Part shown: positions 1 to 33,083 of the stretch, one piece after another
How the letters are laid out: the number at the start of each line of letters is the position of its first letter
Numbering within the stretch: position 1 is the stretch's first letter
Assembly: GCA_963693365.1 (NCBI GenBank)
Contig: CAVNZM010000006.1
Location: forward strand, 7,440,001 to 7,504,000
Direction of reading: 5' to 3'
Length of the DNA: 64,000 bases
DNA from: Amoebidium appalachense
Taxonomy: Eukaryota > Ichthyosporea
Notes under the pieces: model-generated
What the model was told of the DNA's origin: nothing
Database searches by the model: none
The model's input: the letters and a program-made list of their open reading frames with translations, nothing else
Position numbers and translations under genes: made by a program

Positions 1-354
1 TCTCTTTTAGGTCATAGGCCCGTAAAAATAAAGTACTAGATCAATAAGTAATTCGCTGGCCAAATAAGGGCACTTGCTAGCGAAACTAACGTTACCAATC
101 GTATACATAAACTCAAACAAGGGCATACACTAACCAAAAAAGGCATCTTTCTAACCAGAAACAGTCAACTCGTCAAACATACAAGCATATAAGGTAACCC
201 GCCAACCATAAGGTATACTAACAAACTATATCGAATAACTAGTTAAACATAGAAGGCATGACTAACCCTATAAGGCAACTCCCTAACCATTATCAGGTGA
301 CTTGCTAACCAAATAAGGTAACTTGCTTGCCAAATAAGGTTCAAAAAGCCTCAC
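1..354 (-). repeat. Intronic imperfect ~20-bp minisatellite
   Basis: This is intron sequence following the donor GTGAGG at 354-349 of the NOM1-like gene. It is built from a loose ~20-nt unit around CTAACCAAATAAGG, best preserved at 240-345. No exon was seen here. Copies are too diverged to count exactly. Confidence 0.5.
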
Positions 355-8235
<7,881 letters not shown>

Positions 8236-8517
8236 TGGGGGAAAGGGGGGTCGTATGTGTGGAGCGTGAATATTCACACTTTGGCATGGCGGATCCTTTC
8301 TACGAAGCGGGATTATTCAGAATGGTGCCAGGGGGAGGTCCTATGTATCGGGAGCAAGCATTCAGGGGAGGAACCCAAATATGGAAACTAGCTCCTTTCT
8401 TTGGCTGAGACACAAACTCGTTACGGAATGACACAGAAAACTACAAATCCCCCCTCCCCCTCCGCCCTCCCCCCCTTCCTCTCACGTGCACATACACACC
8501 AACACACCGCAGGTGCG

Positions 8518-8567
<50 letters not shown>

Positions 8568-9048
8568 AAAACAGATCATATCCTTTACCCCTTCCCCTCC
8601 CTTCCCTCTCCCCTCCTACTTCAAAAGAAAGGACTTGTACAAGAACACGTATTGAACAGTGTCACTTCGAATATTAACAAACTACCAACGATACGACAAA
8701 ACCACACACTGAACAAACAGTAGACCACAGCCAGCTAAATCATTCGATGCCACCCCCCTCCCTCTCCCCTCCCCCCCTTCCTCCTCCTCCCCCCTGTCCC
8801 CAATGCCGTCCCCCCTCCCCCCCCTTCCCCCCCCCCCCCCCCCCCATCCCCCATCCCTCCCCTCCCCATCCCCCTCCCCCCCGCCCCCTCTCCCATCCAG
8901 GGGAGCCCTTCCGTTGAAAAAGCAAAAAATAGAAAGAACGAAAAGAAAAGAAAAGGAAGAAGAAAAAAAAAGGTGTGTGTGTGTGTGGGAAGGGGGGGGC
9001 GGGAGGGGGGGAGGGGGGAAGGGGGAGGAGGGGGAGGTTAAAGAAAAA
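8236..9048. other. Intergenic region upstream of the NOM1-like gene
   Basis: It contains (CA)n (8518-8566), C-rich tracts (8750-8895) and A-rich sequence just before 9049. There is no recognisable coding exon. If the candidate at 9049 is real this is a divergent promoter of about 0.8 kb. Confidence 0.4.
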
Positions 9049-9105
9049 ATGTCCGGAGACAGCAAACGGATTGCAAGCTCGTTAGCTAAACAACAGCAGG
9101 GGTAA
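9049..9105 (+). CDS. Possible first exon of an unidentified plus-strand gene
   Basis: An ATG in A-rich context starts MSGDSKRIASSLAKQQQG, with a possible donor GG|GTAATG at 9102 just before an in-frame stop. The sequence is hydrophilic and helix-like. No downstream exon with matching phase was found. Could be chance. Confidence 0.2.
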   Translation: MSGDSKRIASSLAKQQQG

Positions 9106-9147
9106 TGTGTATCGAGGAGAAGGTGACAAAAAGCAAGGAACTGGCTT

Positions 9148-9178
<31 letters not shown>

Positions 9179-12100
9179 CAGTGGGTGCGTGTCTGTGCGT
9201 GTGTGTGTATTTGTCACGTGTGTGTGTGTGCGTGCGTGCATGTGTGCGATGTGTGCGTGTATCTTTATTTTGTTTAGTTTTTCCCCTGCGGGGTGGGAGG
9301 TGGGGGGTGGGGCTTTGAAAGGGAGCACGACGAGGTAAGGCATATGCCTTAAAACTGTGCCGTCATCAAAGAATCAAAAAAAAAAAAACAAAAAAAAACA
9401 CCTTACAGACAGCAGAAAATTTGAGAAGACGAGCTCCTCTGGAACGTGTTGAAAGAGGCGTGGAGGGGAGGGGGGGGGGGGGGGGGGGGGAGGACTGGGG
9501 GGAATATAGGCAAAGCACACAGAAAGAAACGAACCCACGCTAGGTGTTTCAAACTAATATCCTACACAGGTCATGGATGTGAGAGATTCTTCCTGCATTC
9601 TGTTACAAAAGTTCTCATGTTCTATCTTGCATTATATGTTCGTGTAGCACTGTGCGCCTAAGTATCCCTGCATTCGATAGATGTACCTGTGTTTATACCA
9701 GCAGATCTACATGAGCATGGTGTGCGTGTGTGTGTGTGTGCGGGTGTGTATGGATGTGGGTGTAGATGTTCATTTTTGTGTGTGTGTACGTGTGCCCCTT
9801 GTACGTGCTGGTGTGCAGAGTGTGTACCTTCAGCTATGTAACGGTATGTATGCATGTGTGTAGGTTATGCGAAAGTGTGCCTGCGCGCGTGCTTCCCACG
9901 TCTGCCAGTGCGCTTTGTGTGTGTCCCTGCGAACGTATGTGTGTATATGCCGTGTAATTCTTCCGTGTGTGATGTGCTCTCCATAGGCATTGCAAGTGGT
10001 GCACAATGCAAGTAGCAGCAACTTAGCGAGCTTGCAGAGAGATGGCTGGTGCCAACCTTGCAGAAAAGGGGAAGAAAAGGAACCATAAGCCGAAAGCGAG
10101 GAAGCAGAAGCCAAAAACGTGGTCAGGAGAAGTCACGTTCTCTACCTTTGTCACTGGATTCGTCTGTATCAAACCCCTTCACAAGAGAAGAGGGCAGGCT
10201 CGGACCAGGTTTCTTCCAAGATGGAGGCCCCATCTTCACGCTCTGCCTTGCAAAGTGTCAACTAAATGTATCTTTTTGGGGGGGCGCTTCTGTTTGTCTC
10301 GCGAGTTGTTGCTAGCACGCCTTGCTGAAGCAACTTCAGGTGAGCGGAGATGGTGAGCGGACGATGGGAACATATAATCCAGTGATGTTGTATTTGCAGT
10401 TGCGTGCTAGTTGCTAGTGGGAGCCTTGTTAAAAAATAAAAAATAAAAAATAAAAACTGAAAGCAGCAGTATAAAGCGAACGAAACACTCTTGACAAGTT
10501 GATCTCTTGCGGCAAGGATTGTCCGGACTGTTGCCAAAACGTTAACCCTCTTTCTGTGTTCAAGAAATTTCAGTCGGACACTGTGACAGTGAGAGTGACA
10601 GTGCACGTGCACAGTCAATGACGATTACGTAATATGCGTCCGAGTTACGTAAGTAAAGCTCCCACGATTGGTCCCAGCTGAAGTGCGGCGGACATATGGA
10701 TGTGTGACATGAACGCCGGCTATTGGTGCCTTTTAATTTTCATCAATCTCATACATTTTGAGTTCATAAAGAAGAATGTTGGTGCAGCCACTGCCAACAA
10801 AAAGTACTGTTAGACCTTTTTTTGATTACTGGATTTTCTTTTTTTTCTTGTCATTTGTTTACATATAAAAAGCCAATTTCAAGATTTGTGTATATTTGTA
10901 GCTGGATCACTGAAGAAGCTTGATTGGTTTAGGGTCATGGCCAATGATTACATTTTGACCCTATGTACATACGACGGACTGAAAGAAGCTTGTGAGTCTT
11001 GTTACAATGATAGAAGATGAAGCATTTGACGATTGATAATATGTAACCTCTACACCTTAATCTCTCTCACTCTCTTTATTCTGAGAGCTGTCTATCCTCA
11101 GTGTGTAAGTAACCATGAAACATTTCCAAGATGCTCGGTCATCACTCCTGTAAACAAACAGGGTAGGAAATATATCCGAAAACAATACGGGAAAACGGTA
11201 AAACGAAGGGAGTCCATTTTGTATCTGATAGCCCAGGCACCTCTATTGGTAGTTTCTCAGGTCAACAGTATCAAACAAAAAAAAATCGCCCCTTTATACA
11301 AACAAAACCTGTGTAGCCATAACTGGGCAAGATATTGATGGGTACTAGTAACACTTGAACGGAATGGGTTTACGTTTGGGAAAAATTTTGTACAGGGAAA
11401 GCTAAAAATGTTGTACCCTGATGCAGCCCAAGAGTTGGCCCGATTTGGTAATAATTTTGATAACAATCGATGCTATACCAGCCAATAGTCTGTTGTTTTC
11501 GAAGGTGAGCCAATCATGAGGCGATGTTTTTGGCTTTGATTTGCCGGAAAGTGCTTTGGGTTAGGGGGAACGTTCATTCGTGAGATATTCACATTCAACT
11601 TTGTGTCCTCGCTTTGATAGTATATCCAAACAATTTTTGAATAAATCGACATACTTATATATTTCCCCTATTATATTGCCAGTCATTTATTTCGATTATT
11701 ATAAATCTTTTTTTTATACAATGTATGCTTCTACATAACACAGCAAGCAGTGAATAATTCATAGTATTATGTTGTTATGGTTTTGTTAGTTGATACCAAA
11801 AAGCAAATTTCGGATTTTCGTTGACCAAGTGGGTATGGGGGGTTTGTTGCCAGCTGCTGTGGCCATAGTAGGGGGTTAGCTGTGGCCAGCCGCTGCTTGT
11901 GTGTTGGTGGCCACGGTCCCGCCTTTTCTTTTCGTGACCTCAGCAAACCTCCCCTTCTTTATATATGTATTCACCAGCTGATGTAGTGAGCGTGGCACTT
12001 TGGAAAGTATAGTTCTGACTAGGCTTGGGCAACTCGGTTGGAGACACGTGTGTATGTATACACACAAGTACTGTATGGTACACCCCCAATTTTTCAAGTA

Positions 12101-12293
12101 TTGCGTTACCCCAACAACTGCTTAGACTTTGCACACGTGACACCTGCTCATTTTGGACCCCTTCCCTTTTTAGATAGTTGGCTACACGTGTTTTGTAACA
12201 GGTATCACGTGTGCTTCCAAAAAGAACAAGACGTAAGAAACAAAGTTCACACATTATTGATAGGGAGCCCGTTCTGTGGCACCAACCAGCAAG
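9106..12293. other. Intergenic region upstream of the Kennedy-pathway fusion gene
   Basis: GT tracts occupy 9146-9270 and 9725-9960. A Lys/Arg-rich open segment lies at 10042-10315 on the plus strand, with several overlapping frames, and cannot be tied to a family. From 10600 to 12290 the sequence is complex and AT-rich, with no convincing exon, rRNA or tRNA. Confidence 0.4.
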
Positions 12294-14162
12294 ATGCCTC
12301 TCAATCTTTTCTTGCGCGAGCACGAGAAGAGGAATGTGGCGGAATGGACGTATGTTATGGAGGACAAATCCATCAGCACTAAGATACTCAATCCAATATG
12401 GGAGAGGCTGGTCATGTTGGTGCCAAAGACAGTGGCCCCTAATGTTTTGTCCCTCGGCGGCCTCATGTGCATCCTTCATGCATATTACATCACCTTGACT
12501 CTACAAACCTCATACCCAGGATTTGCCTCATTCTTTGCGGCTGTGCTTATATTTGCCTACCAATGTCTAGACGCAATAGATGGGAAACATGCGCGCAACA
12601 CTATGAATCAGAGTGCCGTCGGCGAGCTCTTCGACCAGGCATGCGACAACATCGGCGTTACTTTCTTGGTTCTCACCGTGTGTAGATGTCTTGATTTACA
12701 CGACCTTGTCTCCGTATGGTTCCTTGTTCAAACGACACAGCTTCTCATGTTGCGAGTGCATTTCAAAGCGTGGCTAGACAGCGAGAGAACCGTTCGCTTC
12801 CGCCTCCTTACGGGGCCAGGGGAGGCGCTTCTTTTCGTTGAGGGAATCCTCATACTTCGGGGGGTTCTCGGCCTGGATTGGCTGTGGCATGTTTACCTTC
12901 GTGTTTTGGGTCTCATTGCCACATCGGTGGAGACATTCGTGCGTTTTTCGTGGGACCCCAACTTCGATCTGCCCGATGAGGAGGGTCTTGAGGACCAGCT
13001 GGCCAAGTTTGGCCCGAGGGTCATCTACCACATAGTTTTCATCTACTTGCTGGCAAAGATCTTGACTTGCAAGAAGGAACTCAAGTAAGTCCGGAGCACA
13101 TCTTGTCACTACTTCCTTGATTTTCTCAACAGACCTCCCTCCCCCCCCCGCCCCCCTCCCCTCCCCCCTTCTTCCTCCCCCTTCCCCGCCCCCCCTTTCA
13201 CCCCCCCTTGGGGTTGGTGCTTGGTTTTACAGGGATGGTGATCCGCTGTTGTTGCAGAAGTGTCTGATGGTTTTTTGTGATGTGGTATGTGTGGATAGGA
13301 CGCCGTTGCTAGATAAGAAGGGGGGGGGGGGGGGAGGGGGCAAAAGCAATAGTGTTTGTGTATGGGAGGGGAGGGGGGGTCTGGTTGGTTGGTTAGGAAG
13401 GGGGGGGAAGGAGGAATTGATCGTTTTTTATGCCTTCTTATCCTGCAACACCGTCTTCGGGTGGGTGTGCCGGCCCCAGGAGTGAAGGAAATGGTGTGCG
13501 GAACTGGGGGTGTATGTGCTGTTGGAAGGGGGGGGGGGGGGGGGGGGGGGGAATATCTGTCTGCCCATGGACATTTAGGGAAGCAGACCCGGGGGGGGGG
13601 GGGGGGGGGGGGGATACGGGCAGGTTTTTTGGGGGGGAGGGAGGGGGGGGGGGGGGGGGGGGGCGGGTATTGGACCACTTGATAGGGCATGTTGCCTTCC
13701 CTCATGGAGAAAAGACTTCTTTTTGGGGGGGGGGGGAGCAGAGGCATGGTTTGGAAAGGACGTGGAGGGGAGGAGAAGAAGGAAAAGGGACTTTACGGGG
13801 CTCTACAGAGGTCCCGTGTGTGTTTGCTTGTGTTAACGTGTATGAGCATGTGTGTGTGTGAGTGTGCTTGTATGCCCTTCAATTCCTGTTGTCATGGTGA
13901 AGTACTGGGGCTGGAGTCTGTTTGTTAATATCCTATGTTTCATCTTGTCGCATTTTTCATTCTCCCCTTCCCCCCCCCCCCCCCCCCCCCCCCCATCACT
14001 GCCCCTTATTCCACAGGGCCCCGTCCTAACGGCACACAATGCTGTCCCCTTTGACTTCATGAATGTGGCGTGCATGTACATCCACTTTTTCTCCTCTCCG
14101 GTCGTTCACACTCGGCTCTCTCTCTCTCTCTCTCCCCCCCCCCCCCCCCCCCCTCTCTCTTC

Positions 14163-14259
<97 letters not shown>

Positions 14260-14301
14260 GTGTGTATCTGTCTCTCTCTCTTTCTCCTTCCCCTTCTGGC
14301 C

Positions 14302-14339
<38 letters not shown>

Positions 14340-14750
14340 CACCCCCCAACCCCCTCTCTCACCATCCTCGTACTGCGTGCTGTTAACACAGTCCAAGCCC
14401 CCCATCATCTCGAGGATAGGCACTACTTGTGCTGCATCCTCTGCATGTGTGCAGTAATTTATCCCATGTGAATTTATGTTTCATCCTGTGCACCTTATTC
14501 TGACCCCCCTCTCTCTCTTCCCCCCCCCCCCCCCCCCCCGCCACACACACCTCCCCCCCCCCCCCCCTCCTCTGGCTTCCTTATCCCCTCTCCCCCCTCC
14601 CGTCGACCCTCTCCCTGGCAGCACTCCTGACAACCACACAAACACACACACACACACGCATCTACGTACACATCCACAAATGCAAGCACATCTACACACA
14701 CACCTGCACACACCTACACACATATTTACGACACCTACATGGGGCATGCA

Positions 14751-14782
<32 letters not shown>

Positions 14783-14959
14783 TCCCCCCTCTACCCCCCC
14801 CCCCCCCCCCCCCCCCCTCGCAGACACACACACACCCCACACACACATCCTGCCCTCCTCCCCTCCCCATTCCCCCCGCCGCCCCTCCTCTCCTCTCCCC
14901 TCCCTCCCGCCCCCACCACCCCCCCCCTCCCGTCTCCCCTCCCCTCCCCCCTCCCCACC

Positions 14960-15011
<52 letters not shown>

Positions 15012-16290
15012 AGGTTCGTCGACCCAACCACACACGAACCCACGGGGGAGACCCTCCCGACCACCCCAACCAAATGGGCAATCTGTCTCTGTTTCATGTA
15101 CCGCTACCTCCCCTCCCTCCTTTTGTGGGTCCCCGGCCTCGCGATCTTCACGGACGATCTACGCGAGATCGACGTAATCTGCGATGGTGTTTTGATGTCT
15201 ATCTTGACTTCGGATATCATATTGGCTAAGATGGCGCGTCGGAACGTACACCAATGGGTGACCATCATCTACATGCTCTCGGTTTTTGATAGGATGGCGT
15301 GTTTGGGTCTTGTCGCGTTGTATTTCGGCGCCGTTTTCGGCGATCTGTGCACGTACATGAACCTACCGTTACTCACGACGAACACGAACGTTTACTGCGA
15401 TGGGGTGTATGATTTGTGTCACGTTGGGCATAAAAATTTGTTTAAGGCGGCGTTGAAATTTGGGACGAGGTTGTGTGTTGGTGTGGTGGGGGATAACGAC
15501 GCAAAGAACTACAAGCGGCCGCCTATTATGAATATGGAGGAGAGGGCAGCGGAGGTACGTGTGTGTGTTTGGGGAGGGTGGGTGTTTGGGGGGTGGTGAG
15601 GGGGGGATGTGTGGGTGGGGGGTGGTGAGGGGGGGATGTGTGGGTGGGGGGTGGTGAGGGGGGGAGGTGAGGGGGGGGGGTTGATGAGTGTGGGTGTGTG
15701 GGGGGGGGGGAGGTGGTGTGTGTGTGTGAGGGGGGGGGGGGGGGATGGTTTGGGGGAGGAGGGGGGGAGGGGGGGAGGGGTTGGTTGTGGGAAAGAAAGG
15801 GGTTTTGGGGGGGGGGGGGGGGGGAGAGGTTGGGTGTGGTGGGGGGGGGGAGGAAGGTGGGTTGGGGTGGGTGGGTATGTGTGTGTGTGTGTGGGAAGGG
15901 GGGGGGGGGGGGGGGGTGGACGGGTGTGCGATTGTGGGGGTGTGGTTGTGTATGGGGAGGAGGGGGGGGGGGGGGGGTTGCTGAAGGGGGGAGGGGAAGT
16001 GGGGATGAATGTGTGTGGTGTGCGTGTTGGGGGAGGAGGGGCCGGAGAGGAGGTACGGGGAGGGGGGGGGGGGGGGTTTGGATGTGGGAAGGGGTTGGGG
16101 GGGCGCGGGGGGGGGGGGGGGGGGGGGGGGGGGGGAAGGGTGTAGATGGTTGAGTTGTTGGATGGGTGTGTGTGTGTGTGTGTGTGTGCATGTGTGTGGG
16201 TGTGTACTTGTGGGTGTGTATTTGTAGGTGTGTGGGTGGGTAGGCGGATGGGTAGGTTTGTTCATGTGTGGGTGGGTGGGTGGGTGGGTG

Positions 16291-16337
<47 letters not shown>

Positions 16338-17145
16338 GGGGCGCATGTGGTGTGCACGGATGGTTGGCTAGGTAGGTGGGTCGGGGTGAGTGTCGTGTGT
16401 GTATATGTACGTGTGTGGGTGTGGGCATGTTTGCGTGTAGGTTTTGCCTGGCTTCTTTTTTGTTGATTTCTCTTGTTCCTATGCCGATTTGTTTGCCGTG
16501 TGTTGAATGTTGGTTGGATGGCCATCCTATATGTGGAATTTGTGCTTCATAGTCAACTATTTTTATGGGGGAGGTGGGTTGGCTATGCTTGAGAAGACTC
16601 CTCGTGGATACAATATATGTCGCAATCTCAAAAAAAATTGAATGGACCAATGATTTGCGCGCGATCCCACCGATTAGCCAAATATAGTATTTTTAGCGGG
16701 AAGTTTTGGGCCAAAAAAATGCTTATATGAAACAACTGAAGGAGCATGAATAGTGATGGTTTATGTGAAGTGTGGATGTATGGGTAAATTGACGAGAAAG
16801 CTATTCCGGGCAGCCAATCAGCTGTGTAGGTCAATCACGAACCATTTATTGAACGCTGTATGGGTCGCCCACGGTGTGTGTAGAATTTGTGGAATGCTGA
16901 TGGTATGCATGGAATGCAGTTGCGATGCTGACGGTATGTGTGGAATGTGTGCAGGTAGAGGGGTGCAAGGGTGTGCACAAGGTGATCCGCAACTGCCCGT
17001 GCTTTGGCATCACCATGGAGTTCATTGAGGAACATATGATCCATGTTGTGGCTCACGGCAAGGAGTACACGGCACTGGGGGAGAACGAGGATTTGATGGT
17101 GCAGGTGTGTACGTGTGTGAGGGTTTTGGGAGTGTGTGTGTGTAT

Positions 17146-17187
<42 letters not shown>

Positions 17188-17627
17188 GCTGGCAGGTGTG
17201 TGCGTGTGTGTGTCTGAGAGAGAGAAGGGCAGGGTTTTTTTTTTTTTTTTGGGGGGGGGGGGGGGGGCAGGTGTGTGTCTGTGTGTGTGTGTGGGGGGGG
17301 GGGGGGAGGAGTGTGTGGGGTTGTGTGCGTCTGCGTGTGGGTTGGGGGGGAGGAAAGGGACGAGGGGGCCGGTGGGGGTTGGGGGAGAGGGGGGAGTTCG
17401 TGGGTGTGTGTGTTGGGGGGGAGAGGGGGGATTAGGTGTGTTTGTGTGTGTGGGGGGGGAGGGGGGGTGCGGGTGTGGGTGTGGATGTCGGTGTGGGTGT
17501 CTGGCAAGGAGTATACGACCTTGGGTGAGAGCGGGGATTTGTTGGTGCAGGTGTGTGTGTGCGCGTGTGTGTGTGCCTGTTGGTGCGTAGCGTGAGCGGG
17601 TGTATATGTGAGCCAGGGTATGTGTGT

Positions 17628-17667
<40 letters not shown>

Positions 17668-18106
17668 GTGTGTGCGCGTGGGTGTGTAGGTGAGATGATT
17701 TGTGTACGTGCATGACCATAACAACAACAACAGTAACTATCTACATGTATGCTCACAGCAGCAATTATCTACATGTATACTCACATAAAAATAACAAAAG
17801 TATTTATCTACATGTATACTCACATGAACAAAGAAACACTAACAATAACACATTTTCCTTCCCCAGTTGGAATCAGCAAAGAGCAAAGGCGACAAAGCCA
17901 CTGTGGAAGAACTCGAAAAGAAAATCGCATACAACGCTGCGAAAGCAAACGGGGACCTAAAAGTTTTGAGCGACCGGGGAGAGAAATACTACAAGATACC
18001 CTATGAGTTGGGAATAACGGAGATTCTGCCTAGGACTGGGGGGATGAGTACGTCGGAACTTATCAAGAGGTGTAAGGCTGTTCCTGATGGAAGAAAGGAT
18101 AAGTAG
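12294..18106 (+). CDS. Fused CDP-alcohol phosphotransferase and phosphocholine/phosphoethanolamine cytidylyltransferase
   Basis: Exons 12294-13084, 13233-13284, 14017-14075, 15014-15554, 16955-17104 and 17867-18106 join in frame into 610 residues. Residues about 1-420 are a membrane CDP-alcohol phosphotransferase: D96-G97-x2-A100-R101-x8-G110-x3-D114-x3-D118 matches the family signature exactly, and hydrophobic helices follow. From about 425 a cytidylyltransferase begins (VYCDGVYDLCHVGH, with HxGH at 437-440; KRPPIMNMEERAAE) and ends with RTGGMSTSELIKR (587-599), the counterpart of RTxGISTS. Known chemistry: the C-terminal half would make CDP-choline or CDP-ethanolamine, and the N-terminal half would transfer the phospho-base to diacylglycerol. 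There is one cytidylyltransferase domain, as in CCT rather than the two of PCYT2, so the base specificity is unclear. The start ATG is AAGATGC. The first intron has a perfect GTAAGT donor. Exon 14017-14075 is the least certain. Confidence 0.85.
14160..14255 (+). repeat. (CT)n microsatellite
   Basis: A (CT)n run, flanked by poly-C at 14133-14153 and 14306-14337, in the fusion gene intron before exon 15014. The whole acceptor half of this intron is pyrimidine or CA. Confidence 0.95.
15555..16954 (+). other. G-rich intron of the fusion gene
   Basis: A 1.4-kb intron with donor GTACGT and acceptor TGTGCAG. From 15560 to 16345 it is almost only G and T, with many G runs. From 16400 to 16954 it is ordinary complex sequence. 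No exon was seen inside. Confidence 0.7.
17503..17550 (+). repeat. Truncated copy of cytidylyltransferase exon 3' end with donor
   Basis: Encodes GKEYTTLGESGDLLVQ followed by GTGTGT. The end of exon 16955-17104 reads GKEYTALGENEDLMVQ followed by GTGTGT. Only the last 48 nt of the exon are copied, about 450 bp downstream in the same intron. Confidence 0.85.
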
Positions 18107-18455
18107 CGTGGGCAGGTTTTGTTTTTGTGTGATTTGTTTTGTTTTGTTTTGTTTTGTTTGCCTGGTGGAGTCGGAACGTTTTTTTTTTGTTTTTTGTTTT
18201 TTTTTTTGTTTTGTTTTTTGTGTGTGTGTGTGTGTGTGTAGTCGTGGTGTTGGTGGCGGTTGCACTCGTGTCTTTGGCTGTGTTTGAGAGTTTCCAAGTT
18301 GATGCGTAGTAAGAGTCGTTTCGTGGGTCGGTGTGTCGAAGGTTTGCAGGGCGTCGGTTGTGGTATGATATTTTGATTTCGTTAGGGTTTGATGGACATC
18401 TTTTTGTGTGCCCGTGTCTGTGTATGCGTGTGGGTGTCATCCATAAGCGGGAGGG

Positions 18456-18493
<38 letters not shown>

Positions 18494-18856
18494 TGATGAA
18501 CTAGAATCGAACGCGTGGTACTGTTGGCTACTTGCGGTAACGGTAAGGATGCTGGTTCGCGTTTATCTATAGAACTACCATATATGGCTTATCGGTATGC
18601 ATGTGAATGCAAATCGATACTTCGGGTTTCACGTGTTTTAGCATCTGCAAAAACCTTAATTTAACCCTCACTCCTTTTATCACTTTGGCATCATAGCACT
18701 CTCAATCTATTTCCATATATAGCCCATCATGAATGTCCTCGTTCCAAATCTAGCCCATCATAAAATGGAATATAGATCTATCTGATACAAAACACTTGCA
18801 CACTATAATCGCGTTTTCTATTTCGCTGTCTCAATATATACCTCGGCGGTGCCCGG

Positions 18857-18897
<41 letters not shown>

Positions 18898-19742
18898 AAA
18901 TGGTGAAGGTATTAAAGAAGATTAAAGTCAAACGTAGGGCTGCTGGTTCAGTCCTATGACTTGCTTTAACGGCTGAAGTGTTAATACTTGCTTTAACGGC
19001 TGGAGTATCAATACTTGCACTAAGGGCTGGAGTATCGATAACAATTACTACCATTTATGGTAGTGTGTGTCGGATATCTGAATGGTTTGTATGCCATATA
19101 TTACTATAATCAATTGTGTGACAGACAAGAATATCGCAGCCGATATCGATAGTCTGAAATGGTGCCTTGTATATATGCACGTTCCACGGCCGCGGGGTAG
19201 AGAAAAATAATATCCCGCGACCTTATTGTAGCGGTCAATGTCGAGGGGGTGTCGCGTTACATGTGCGACGGAGTTTTTCATATTTAGATCTCGAGTTTGC
19301 ACCATGTGTGCAAAGAACCCCTGCCGCAGTGAACAGCATACGTAAGGTCTAATTAGCCCATCATCAGTATTTCTTACAAAAGTCCTTTATCGACAAGACA
19401 TATGTGAAGGCAAGACATGGAGGGAAGCGTTAACACATGGATCCCTGATCGAATGGCTGGTTTTGCCTATATATGGTTTTGCCTATATATGGTCTTCACT
19501 TCTCATCACGTGTTCCATGTCGTTGTCTCAATAGTATACACCTCCGGCTGGGGGAGGATCCATCGAGGGGGGGGGGGGGGGGGGGGGGGACTGCACTTCA
19601 AGTGCTTACGTGCTTACCGTTCCCAAACGAAAAAAGGTCTTCCGTTGTTGCCTGCTTGTTGCCTTGCGCAAGCTGCGTTGTTTGGATGGTGGGTGGGTGG
19701 GTGGTGGTGGACGCCGCCCGAATGGCATCCGGGTCACGGGGC

Positions 19743-19775
<33 letters not shown>

Positions 19776-21113
19776 GGAAGTGAAATGGTGAAGACTTTTA
19801 AGAAATTTCAAAGTAAAATCGGCGGTTTTGAGTTCAACTACGAGCACAAGGAAAAGGCCTCAGTTATACATTCTAAGCCGTTACAATAGGGGAATCGACA
19901 TATCATCCTTCGATAAAGTTCGCCCGTGTTGGCAAGGCAGTCGGTCGATGACGGTCGGAGGAAATTGTATTGGGGTAGCTGGGTGGGGTGTTTTTTTTCT
20001 TTTTTTTCCGTGGTGGGGGGGAGGGGGGGGGGGGGGGGGGGGGTACTGTAACCGCTGGCCGGGCGATCTATAAACGATTTAGTTATTATTTTAAAAAGAA
20101 CGTTAAAACAGTCTCAAATTGAAAAATTACATTATAAAAAAATACCCAGAGGCACCCGCAAAATGCGATTGGCCGGCTTGGTATTTTGTTTTATTTCTTC
20201 GGGACAAGGCCGTCCAGATTATGCAAACGAGGGAATCTAAGTTAATGTGTGACAGTTTGGTTACAGAATGTGTATTCGTTCCAAACTTGAGGGCCAAAAC
20301 TTACGTCTTGGACGTTTATAGAGGAGCCGTGAATACGTACGATACAGTTAACTATATATTTAATGTTAACTATATATTGAAAAACTTAACCGCTATATCA
20401 TGCTGTGCTCCGTGCACCCATTGCATTTCATAGAGACCTTGCCAACTGAATTGTGGTGGTGAAAACCGAAAAAAAACCAAAAAAAACCATTGCATTTCAT
20501 AGAGAAGACCTTGCGAACTGAATTGTGGTGGTGGAAAAAAAAAAAAAAAAAAAAAAAAAAAAGGTTTTTTTTGGGTATTGCTGTGTGTGCGTGTGCGGAA
20601 ATTTGTTGAAGGGAGAAAAAAACTATAGCCAACCACAGGCTAAAAGTAAATGTTGGAATGCCCTAATTTGGAAACTAAAAGTGGGGAGATGAAAGGAAAA
20701 CCACGTATACAGGAGAACAAAACACTGATCCTATTTATGGGGGGGGAAAATATGCATGTTAACGCGGGGATGTGGAAAAACCACCTATAGTAACTCTACC
20801 ATTACAGCCCCTTCATTTATGTAAATTAGCACACGCCCTTTCCATCACGACAATACAAAAGCAGCTAATATTAGCTATAGATTATTGCTATATATAGTTA
20901 AGGTTACACAGTAACAGAAACACACACAGGCACACATACAGACGCACACACACACACACCTACACAAAAACAAACACACACACGCACACACCTACCGTGA
21001 CACACCATTTATATATCATGGTCAAATTTTTCCTGCTAAGCCGAGAAATACACTATTCTGTGATCAGGTGTGATCTGTGGCCAATCAACATATCAAAGTT
21101 GATTTGTAGCCAA
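18107..21113. other. Intergenic region between two convergent genes
   Basis: Poly-G runs lie at 18451-18492, 18859-18891, 19567-19589 and 19746-19774. After two of these, similar modules follow (GTGAAATGGTGAAG then TTAAAGAA-like sequence near 18894 and 19782). An AT-rich stretch spans 20080-20400. No gene was recognised. The two genes end tail to tail here. Confidence 0.5.
20416..20536 (+). repeat. Tandem duplication, ~72-bp spacing
   Basis: CATTGCATTTCATAGAGA, then CCTTGC(C/G)AACTGAATTG and TGGTGGTG, occurs at about 20418-20462 and again at 20488-20536. An A-run follows. Confidence 0.85.

Positions 21114-33083
<11,970 letters not shown>

Noticed and set aside
11033-11338. 101-codon frame upstream of the fusion gene
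   Set aside because: AT-rich chance frame with no recognisable domain or splice context.
13108-13860. Gly/Pro-rich frames in the fusion gene intron
   Set aside because: Poly-G and poly-C translation; only exon 13233-13284 in this stretch fits phase and family.
14392-14466. Possible extra phosphotransferase exon (LEDRHYLCCILCMCAV)
   Set aside because: It needs a phase that exon 14017-14075 does not provide. It overlaps a copy of the intron-associated repeat, and the gene reads through without it.
19417-19889. Overlapping plus-strand frames around a poly-G run
   Set aside because: Low complexity in the middle, no domain, and parts recur as a repeat at 18820-18930.
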